A DNA stretch of 11,858 bases. Source: CAZVWV01 sp964631745 (GTDB lineage Bacteria; Bdellovibrionota_C; UBA2361; JBGSMV01). This document shows positions 6,469 through 11,858 of this stretch, in pieces (within the stretch, counting starts at the first letter, position 1; each line of letters starts with the position of its first letter). The notes below the pieces were generated by a model. That model searched no databases. It was not told the DNA's origin and saw only the letters and a list, made by a program, of their open reading frames with translations. A program made the translations under genes and the position numbers. Location: positions 1 through 11,858 of the forward strand of contig CAZVWV010000121.1 of the NCBI GenBank assembly GCA_964631745.1, given 5' to 3'.

Positions 6469-7302
6469 TTACCGGCCGTAGCGTGAGGGCGCCGATTGCA
6501 TCTGAATCTCCACGACTTTCTCGTGCTTCTCGCCCGTGAAATCTATCTCGGTTTCGACAATGATAATTCTATCCCCCCTCACTTCCACCACCTCACCGCC
6601 GCGACGACCAACTTTGGTGCCTTTCTTTACGGAATACCCATGTCCCTCCGCGTCTTCAATTAGAGCCATGGGATCCCCTGCAGAGGCGATCACCGCGGTC
6701 ATTCTAAGCTGAGTCGTATCAAGCTGCTCCAAAGGGGTCTTATCGCTATCCGTGTCGAGATCCGGAGAGAAATCAAAGGGCCTAAAAGGATCGGTGCGCT
6801 GCGAGGGGTCGTATACGTACTTCTCGGTGGTGGCGTTCTCGTCAAGGGATGCTATCAAGGCCTGCTTCTCCTGATCGGTCATCTCGCCGTTTGCTCCAGG
6901 AGCGCCTTCGGAATCGGGAGAACCAGCAGCCGCACCAGCCTTATCTTTGCCGATCCCCACCGTAAAGCTTTTTCCATCAACATGATACTCGAAGGGCTTG
7001 CCGGTCGTGGGATCGGTCGGAATTACATCAAAATACTCGGGGGTCAGCTCCTTGAGATCCTTGGGCAACTGGCCTTTATGCTTCACCCGAAAATCATTAA
7101 GCGCTAACTGCACTTTGAGTTTCGCACGTCGGTCGTTGTCTATCCCCTGAACCTTTGAGACAGATTGCTCGATACGCTCCCGAGTGGGCGGCGGCGCCTG
7201 CTTACGCATCACAATCAGGTAGCCGACCTGAAATATGATCAGCGCAGCCGCAATGACAGTGATCTTTTTAACGAGTGAAAATCGACTATTCTTCTGAGCC
7301 AT
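6469..7302 (-). CDS. pilP: Type IV pilus assembly protein PilP, with prepilin-like N-terminal module
   Basis: This protein has 277 residues. An N-terminal membrane helix (about 13-31, VIAAALIIFQVGYLIVM) has no lipobox Cys, unlike classical PilP lipoproteins. Residues about 62-117 (LNDFRVKHKGQLPKDLKELTP ending before the glycine-rich part) resemble the globular C-terminal part of GspG-like pseudopilins. After a low-complexity linker comes the PilP domain (about 160-270): YDPSQRTDPFRPF, LEQLDTTQLRMTAVI, ALIEDAEGHGYSVKKGTKVG. PilP bridges the PilN/PilO inner-membrane complex to the PilQ secretin in the periplasm, so the C-terminus should be periplasmic. Normally it lies in pilMNOPQ. Here no pilM, N, O or Q is adjacent: upstream is a non-coding region and a divergent gene, downstream is the GxxExxY cassette. 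It could be a second, separate PilP-like protein. The ATG at 7302 lacks a strong ribosome binding site. Confidence 0.8.
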   Translation of the reverse strand: MAQKNSRFSLVKKITVIAAALIIFQVGYLIVMRKQAPPPTRERIEQSVSKVQGIDNDRRAKLKVQLALNDFRVKHKGQLPKDLKELTPEYFDVIPTDPTTGKPFEYHVDGKSFTVGIGKDKAGAAAGSPDSEGAPGANGEMTDQEKQALIASLDENATTEKYVYDPSQRTDPFRPFDFSPDLDTDSDKTPLEQLDTTQLRMTAVIASAGDPMALIEDAEGHGYSVKKGTKVGRRGGEVVEVRGDRIIIVETEIDFTGEKHEKVVEIQMQSAPSRYGR

Positions 7303-7653
7303 TCGAAAACCGTGCTAAGTGTATCCCATTAGTTAAAGCACCGAACCGGGTAACCGTCCAGACCCCAATTGTATAATTAATTCAGGAGCCTATAAGTTTG
7401 GTAAAAGCGGCTGCCTGAAAAGAACCCGTAGGCAACCGGTCACGCAACCAGGCTGCCCATTAATGAACTTTTAGTCCCTGATAATCGCGCATGGTCTCTG
7501 AGCTAATGCGTGACGGGCCGTGAATTCCTATATATTTCTGGGGGGTTAGACTTATTGCTTAGTAGGTCCCGTCCAGGAAATCGTCGAACTGAGCTTTGGC
7601 TCAGATTGTGCAGTATGTCTCATCCGAGGAATTCTGGTTTGGGTATTCATCGT
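7303..7653. other. Divergent intergenic region with an unexplained inverted-repeat structure
   Basis: These 351 bases separate the pilP-like gene from the exported protein gene, and both divergent promoters should lie here. I see no supported gene. The main structure is GGCTGCCTG (7409-7417) facing CAGGCTGCC (7449-7457), which pair with one mismatch around a 31-nt loop containing CCGTAGGCAACCGG. Segments such as GGCAACC and CACGCAACC recall parts of a GEMM riboswitch, but the full consensus is absent. The frame of the downstream gene stays open back to 7510 but has no start signal there. Confidence 0.4.
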
Positions 7654-9354
7654 ATGAGTGGGCGTCACGGATCCCTAACAATTTTTGCGCGAGCGGCGTT
7701 TCTATCGATTTTATTGCTAGCCCTGCTAGGGCTTCTTCCGATTCAGTTAACGCAAACATCGGCCCTTGCCCAGACCCCGCCATCTTTGCGTGGCGATCCG
7801 AACTTTCGAATAGATTCCCTTTCGCAAGAGATGCAGACCTGGCACACGCGACTATTGCAAGCTATGGCGAGTTCGAACAATACCGTCACCAACAAGTCTG
7901 GCAGCGGCGACCTTTATACCCTCGGTCGCTATTTGGGGAACTACAGCTCGGCCTTGCTATTGGCATTGCGAGCCACGGGCGATTTGCAGTTCTTGGACAG
8001 AACCTCCGAGCTTTGGGAACTTGCCAGGGCCGACCTCCATGATGGCTGGTGCGATGGTACTGACCAAGGCGCCGACGGATATTTGAACTGGGTCTGGATT
8101 AGCGATGACGAGTACGACCCGTATCACTGGTGCAAAGATCTGCACCAAATGGATGAGGCCATGACGCATGGCGCAGTGGCGGCGTTGGCTTATGCGCTTT
8201 ACGTTAATCGCGACCTTAAGCCTGAATACGCAGAACGAGCCGACTTTTGGATCAATCACCTTCAGAACCATTTCTTGGCGAAATGGTACGCCCGCGCCGG
8301 TAGCGCAGAGGCTGCCTGGGAATCCGATGCCGGATTCTATAAGCGCTTAACACACCCAAGAGCCAATCAAATGGCTCTGGCTTATTACATGTGGAAAATC
8401 ACAGGAGATACTTTCTTCGAACAGCGTGCACTCAGTATCGAACAACAGTTATTGAACCACGTTGAGTTAAACCCCTTGGTCCCGCTAGCCTATCAGTGGA
8501 AACATCAAGTCGCTGGCACGGATCAAGGTTACCAACGCATCAATTACGCTCAATATATGATCAATCGTATCTTGGAGATGAATGCCGAGCAGTTTGGAGG
8601 CTTCGCCGCGGATGCTGAGATGACTCATTACATGAGTACCTTTAGAGACGTAGCCTTCTCAAAGTTCGGGCCGCCTTATACGCAGATGGCGTATCGCGTT
8701 GATGGGGCCGAGACTACCGGTTTTGATCCATATTTGCTGCTCACGCTTGCCAAATGGGACAATTCAGGCGCCCTTATGCAAATTGCTTCGGATAAATATA
8801 CAGCCGATAACTACGGCAGAGGAGTTGGAATTGCGAGTGCCGCGTTATACACACTCTCGACTCGTACGGATGCACCAGCTGAGGAAACTCCCGCGCCTTC
8901 CCCCTCGCCGACGGTAACACCCACAGCCGTTCCGACCAATTCCCAAACTCCCTTGCCGACGCCGACCCAAGCAGTGCCCCAAGCACCCAGTCCTCATGCA
9001 AACGAGACCACCATTGGAAAGCCCGTCATTAGTGTGGTGCGTAAAGGTAAACTCTCCAAAGCAAAGAAGTTCATTCAGTTGCTCGTACCTGTGAGCGATG
9101 GTGATGGTATCGTGCAGGTAAAAGGAGCGCTTTCCGGTAAGAGCACGGAGTTTGTCGGTGCCGGATTTAATGTGTATGGGGGCAAGTGGCCGATTCCCGC
9201 CAAGCTAAAGGCGAAATATAAAATTAAGATTTCGGTCACAGACAGTTTGGGACAGGTCACGAGCCTGCACTTTAAGTCAGTGAATTTGGCGAAAATCTTG
9301 GCCGCCATCACGGCAACAGGTAAGCCCAAGCAGTTGATCTTGCCGAAGCGGTAG
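7654..9354 (+). CDS. Exported protein, probable alpha/alpha-toroid domain plus C-terminal beta domain
   Basis: This gives 566 residues from the ATG at 7654. I chose that start because a signal peptide follows at once: a basic end, a hydrophobic core at about 13-30 (AFLSILLLALLGLLPI) and a cleavage site ALA|Q at about 39/40. Upstream starts (7510, 7615) would bury the signal. The ribosome binding site is weak. Residues about 50-410 are helical with recurring aromatic and His-rich turns: GRYLGNYSSALLLALRATGD, WCDGTDQGADGYLNWVW, HQMDEAMTHGAVAALAYAL, THPRANQMALAYYMWKITGD. This is the pattern of alpha/alpha toroids common in polysaccharide lyases and related glycan enzymes. I cannot assign a family or catalytic residues. 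A Pro/Thr/Ser linker (about 410-448) leads to a beta-rich domain (about 455-545) of Ig-like character. A secreted or periplasmic glycan-acting role is inference. The gene is monocistronic, next to convergent tRNA-Pro. Confidence 0.75.
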   Translation: MSGRHGSLTIFARAAFLSILLLALLGLLPIQLTQTSALAQTPPSLRGDPNFRIDSLSQEMQTWHTRLLQAMASSNNTVTNKSGSGDLYTLGRYLGNYSSALLLALRATGDLQFLDRTSELWELARADLHDGWCDGTDQGADGYLNWVWISDDEYDPYHWCKDLHQMDEAMTHGAVAALAYALYVNRDLKPEYAERADFWINHLQNHFLAKWYARAGSAEAAWESDAGFYKRLTHPRANQMALAYYMWKITGDTFFEQRALSIEQQLLNHVELNPLVPLAYQWKHQVAGTDQGYQRINYAQYMINRILEMNAEQFGGFAADAEMTHYMSTFRDVAFSKFGPPYTQMAYRVDGAETTGFDPYLLLTLAKWDNSGALMQIASDKYTADNYGRGVGIASAALYTLSTRTDAPAEETPAPSPSPTVTPTAVPTNSQTPLPTPTQAVPQAPSPHANETTIGKPVISVVRKGKLSKAKKFIQLLVPVSDGDGIVQVKGALSGKSTEFVGAGFNVYGGKWPIPAKLKAKYKIKISVTDSLGQVTSLHFKSVNLAKILAAITATGKPKQLILPKR

Positions 9355-9394
9355 TGCTGAGTCGCAAGTTACCAAAACCAGGAAATTAAAAAAA

Positions 9395-9472
<78 letters not shown>

Positions 9473-9475
9473 ACG

Positions 9476-9502
9476 CGCTTTGCAGCGTGAGCTGCTAAAG
9501 CG
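9476..9502. other. Hairpin in the 5' leader of tRNA-Pro
   Basis: CGCTTTGCAGC (9476-9486) and GCTGCTAAAGCG (9491-9502) pair over 11 bp with one bulged base around a 4-nt loop, GTGA. It sits 3 bases before the mature 5' end of the tRNA, so the precursor would carry a stable leader hairpin. It may affect RNase P processing or separate upstream transcription; neither is shown. Confidence 0.5.
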
Positions 9503-9667
9503 AGCAGGTAGGCTACCGTAAATGGCGACAAATTAAAAGCCGGCATGCCACAAACACTAAAACTAATGAAACTTGCCTCAAACTTAGAGGAACCTATGCT
9601 AGCGCCGCCCTTATTAAAGCGATTGTTTGGTGTTCGCTACTGTGAAGGATTGTCGGCTATGATTTCA

Positions 9668-11314
9668 CTACGGGCAACGGGGAACGACATCGTTATTAAA
9701 TCTTTCGAATGCGGAGATGAATACGGCGAACATGCGTCGATGCCTATCACCTTCGCCGATTTGGCCAGCTGTGACATGCTTTGTACGTTCGAAGACAATA
9801 TACCCGTCCCCCCATCCATTGTCAGTAATCCTGATAAGTCCAGCGGGCACCGTTATCTGACAATCGCCCTCGGAACTGCGCATATTGATCCAATCTTTTG
9901 GAACTTCGTTAGAGTTGAAAATCAATCCTCCCATCTCTGTTGACACTCTGAATGAGAAGCCCCGCTTGCTGGCCTCCGCAATTCTGTTCTTCCATCGCTC
10001 GCATCTGCTTCTGTACGAGTCCGGGTCGTAAGTTAGCTGCGATAAGTCGCCCGCCTTCTTCTCTTTAATGTTGTAGTCACTCGGCTCTATTAAAGCGCCC
10101 TCGCCAGACTCGTTAGATTGGAATGATTCCCTTATCGGTTGAGGGGCGGTGTACCCGGAAGCAGAGGAAGGTAACTCTCGATTGAATATCGGCCTAGAGG
10201 AGGTAGCTGCCGCTCCTTCGGCTTCGGCTCGGGCTCTTTCCGCCTCGGCAGTGGCCTTCTTAGCGGCTTCTCTTGCGTGAGTGGCGCGTGAAGCTTCGAG
10301 TCTCTCTTTAGCGGCGATCCTGGCGGTCTCGGCACGGGCTCTGTCTGCCTCCGACACGGCCTTGTCCGCGGCCGCCCGTGCTTGGATCTCGCGCGACTTC
10401 TCTATTTGCTGCTTGGCAGCCGTCGCGTCAGCCTCGGCGCGCGCCAGAGCTGCCGCTGATTCCAGACGTCGGATCTCTAATTCGCCTGCTGTGCGCGATC
10501 GCCCTTCAGCTTCTCGCTCTTTTTGATGCGTCTTGAACGCATCAATTCGTCGCTTCAGTAGCTTAATGGTGTTCTCGGGGAGAGGTTCGTCATCAAGGTC
10601 GGCGATAGACTTAGGAACTTCAAGTAACCCCAATTTGTCCACAAAGGATCGAAAGGCTTTCCCGAATCGCTCACCAAAGCCCGGGTATTCAACATCCAGC
10701 AATCCGTATAACGCGCCTGCTAAGAGGTTTGTCTCGGCTACACTATTTTCACCTTTAAATTCACGCGCCAGTGACTCTAAGTGTGGTGCTTCCAAGCCTA
10801 AAATGCGCGCTTCATAAAATTCATCAAGACGAGTCCTCAATTTTTGAATATCTAGGTGCTCGCCCCGATTGGATAAGAAATGTTCGAGATCCAGCGCTAA
10901 ACCTGGATCGATATCCACGACTTTATGGATGAAGTAAAGTGCTCCCAATAATTCACAAGCTTTCTCGTGTTCATCGCGAGGGGCTGAGGCAATTCCGTCC
11001 CTGCTTATTTGCATCTGTAAAATCAACTCGGAGAGATTGGCGGCAGTTACCAGGCCGTTAATAGCCGCCCCCTGCTCGGCGCTCCGCTCACCAATCAGGC
11101 ATCTCTCTAGCTCGGTAATAGTAGCGGGATTCACCTTGAGTTCTCTTAGCTTATTCAAAGTGTGGGTGATAAATTGCTCAACGCCCGTGGCTCTGTACTC
11201 AGCGTTAGTGGGTGTCTCGAATAAGGAGGGTTGTGCGTCCGTTAGTGGCCCATCAACGTAAATCCCCGGACCCGGACGACGGGATGCTTCAATGGGATCT
11301 TGTTGATCGGCCAT
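9668..11314 (-). CDS. Cytoplasmic Ala/Glu-rich coiled-coil protein with unique C-terminal domain, function unknown
   Basis: This 548-residue protein is not one I recognise. It has no signal peptide and no membrane helix. Residues about 40-245 form a helical domain (EQFITHTLNKLRELKVNPATITELE, ACELLGALYFIHKVV). Residues about 250-368 are a long Ala/Arg/Glu-rich coiled coil with repeating units (AEADATAAKQQIEKSREI, EADRARAETARIAAKERLEA) like the TolA stalk, but without the membrane anchor. A Ser/Pro-rich linker (about 370-425) leads to a compact mixed domain (about 428-548) with Trp, Cys and Gly (RCERWKNRIAEASKRGFSFRV, DNGWGDGYIVFERTKHVTAGQ). That last domain has no family I can name. The ATG at 11314 has only a weak GAG ribosome binding site; a promoter-like pair lies just upstream. 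Coiled-coil architecture suggests an oligomeric structural or scaffold protein. A 132-codon frame on the other strand over its 3' end is a shadow. Confidence 0.78.
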   Translation of the reverse strand: MADQQDPIEASRRPGPGIYVDGPLTDAQPSLFETPTNAEYRATGVEQFITHTLNKLRELKVNPATITELERCLIGERSAEQGAAINGLVTAANLSELILQMQISRDGIASAPRDEHEKACELLGALYFIHKVVDIDPGLALDLEHFLSNRGEHLDIQKLRTRLDEFYEARILGLEAPHLESLAREFKGENSVAETNLLAGALYGLLDVEYPGFGERFGKAFRSFVDKLGLLEVPKSIADLDDEPLPENTIKLLKRRIDAFKTHQKEREAEGRSRTAGELEIRRLESAAALARAEADATAAKQQIEKSREIQARAAADKAVSEADRARAETARIAAKERLEASRATHAREAAKKATAEAERARAEAEGAAATSSRPIFNRELPSSASGYTAPQPIRESFQSNESGEGALIEPSDYNIKEKKAGDLSQLTYDPDSYRSRCERWKNRIAEASKRGFSFRVSTEMGGLIFNSNEVPKDWINMRSSEGDCQITVPAGLIRITDNGWGDGYIVFERTKHVTAGQIGEGDRHRRMFAVFISAFERFNNDVVPRCP

Positions 11315-11326
11315 GTGATTTTCTCA

Positions 11327-11356
11327 GTTATACATTCACTAATCGAAGGTGTCCAA
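11327..11356 (-). promoter_or_regulatory. Possible sigma-70 promoter of the coiled-coil protein gene
   Basis: On the minus strand TTGGAC (11356-11351) and TATAAC (11332-11327) are 18 bases apart. The -10 matches at five of six positions; the -35 is weak. Transcription would begin only a few bases before the ATG at 11314, so if real the message is nearly leaderless. The promoter may instead lie further upstream. Confidence 0.3.
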
Positions 11357-11507
11357 GCTCCCTCGTCGAAGTTTGAATCAGCATAGTAAGGTTCATCTTA
11401 AGCTGCAGTTTTCTAGATGTTCTCTAAAAACTAATACTAAAGAGTGTTATGAATCTGGGCTAAGAAAATGTAGCACAGCAAAACTTCGGTGTTAACAAGC
11501 GTACTGC

Positions 11508-11527
11508 TTGATTCTATTTGATTCTAT
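11508..11527. repeat. Tandem 10-bp repeat
   Basis: TTGATTCTAT occurs twice in direct succession (11508-11517 and 11518-11527). It is AT-rich and lies between a small hairpin and the TTGCCAATT motif. It could be a binding-site pair or simple slippage. Confidence 0.6.
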
Positions 11528-11624
11528 TGCCAATTATTAGCAGAAGAGATTTATGTTACACTTGGCGGTTTTATTAACATAACAGGGTAGACGAGTTGCC
11601 AATTGCGGGAAATCGCTTTCTCTA

Positions 11625-11660
11625 CGCTAAAGGTACCTACTCATTAACTCCGGGTGGGAA
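11625..11660 (+). repeat. Degenerate direct repeat, left copy, flanking the heptad palindrome
   Basis: CGCTAAAGGTA (11625-11635) is repeated exactly at 11777-11787. Similarity continues ungapped for about 36 bases at roughly three of four positions (ACTC, AAC and GGG blocks shared). The two copies bracket the palindrome at 11671-11742. Confidence 0.5.
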
Positions 11661-11670
11661 TTGGCCCACG

Positions 11671-11742
11671 CCGTGTATCACCGTGATCTCAGTGGTGAAA
11701 ATATTAAAACTTTTTTACCACTGAGGTCGCGGAGATACACGG
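11671..11742. repeat. Gene-less palindrome built of degenerate CACGGAG heptads
   Basis: The left arm 11671-11701 and right arm 11712-11742 pair at 27 of 31 positions around a 10-nt AT-rich loop. The right arm reads CACTGAG (11719-11725), CGCGGAG (11728-11734) and, extending to 11744, CACGGAG (11738-11744). These are the same heptads, with at most one mismatch each and near 9-bp spacing, as the arms around the GxxExxY gene. It therefore looks like a non-coding relative or remnant of that cassette. Confidence 0.75.
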
Positions 11743-11776
11743 AGTAAGAAACTCCCCTGAGTTTATGAGCAATTAC

Positions 11777-11812
11777 CGCTAAAGGTATTTGCTCAAAAAC
11801 CCAGGGCGAAGC
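11777..11812 (+). repeat. Degenerate direct repeat, right copy, flanking the heptad palindrome
   Basis: This is the right-hand partner of 11625-11660, starting with the same 11-mer CGCTAAAGGTA and diverging gradually. It lies 34 bases beyond the right arm of the palindrome. Confidence 0.5.
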
Positions 11813-11858
11813 AGGGATATTAAGTAGCGCCGACGACTCGTCGGCCGGTGGTTATAGT

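Larger units (their letters stand above)
11315..11858. other. 544-base gene-free end with several repeat structures
   Basis: I see no supported gene. From left to right it holds a possible promoter for the coiled-coil gene, a small hairpin CAAGC/GCTTG (11496-11510), a tandem 10-mer (11508-11527), the 9-mer TTGCCAATT twice (11527-11535 and 11596-11604) with AATTGGC inverted at 11659-11665, two degenerate direct repeats (11625-11660, 11777-11812) flanking a heptad-based palindrome (11671-11742), and a near-palindrome GCCGACGA-C-TCGTCGGC (11829-11845). Confidence 0.6.

Noticed and set aside
7409..7457. GEMM-type c-di-GMP riboswitch
   Set aside because: Only fragments recall the motif; the GAAA-capped stem between the conserved boxes and the second stem with its tetraloop receptor are not present.
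7510..7653. Longer start for the exported protein (GTG at 7510 or ATG at 7615)
   Set aside because: It would put 36-48 charged residues before a standard signal peptide and has no better translation signal.
9545..9943. 132-codon plus-strand frame near the tRNA
   Set aside because: Most of it overlaps the 3' end of the better supported 548-residue minus-strand gene, and it lacks a clear ribosome binding site and any recognisable domain.

Overview
The window looks like a chromosomal segment of a Gram-negative bacterium, most likely Bdellovibrionota (Bdellovibrio-like). This is inferred from the repeat-associated HNH nuclease of the type common in that group, a PilP with a long N-terminal extension, a standard ComM, and mid-range base composition. 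No rRNA or marker protein fixes the taxon.

Left part (1-2500): the C-terminal end of an HNH endonuclease gene that enters from outside the window; a 111-bp repeat with terminal inverted repeats; a minus-strand gene for an armadillo/HEAT-like protein with two membrane helices, with its own terminator; then a gene-poor stretch holding a second 111-bp copy and extra fragments of its left end. Middle left (2500-4200): a small plus-strand gene whose C-terminal third is an RNA polymerase alpha-CTD-like domain, and a convergent minus-strand gene for an unrecognised two-helix membrane protein.

Middle (4200-7300): comM (YifB family AAA+ ATPase), then a compact 452-bp cassette in which a GxxExxY gene sits between inverted arms of three CACGGAG heptads each, then a minus-strand pilP-like gene separated from the usual pil operon. 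ComM (branch migration during transformation) and PilP (type IV pilus) both fit DNA uptake, but they are on opposite strands and separated by the cassette, so a functional link is only suggestive.

Right part (7300-11858): a plus-strand exported protein, probably of alpha/alpha-toroid fold with a Pro/Thr linker and a beta-rich C-terminal domain; tRNA-Pro(UGG) on the minus strand with encoded CCA; a minus-strand cytoplasmic coiled-coil protein; and a 540-base gene-free end holding a gene-less palindrome made of the same degenerate heptads as the GxxExxY cassette, flanked by degenerate direct repeats.

The most unusual items are the heptad-bounded GxxExxY cassette with a gene-less relative 5 kb away, the two 111-bp interspersed repeats, and the stand-alone alpha-CTD-like protein. 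I see no classical transposase, phage, CRISPR array or toxin-antitoxin pair.
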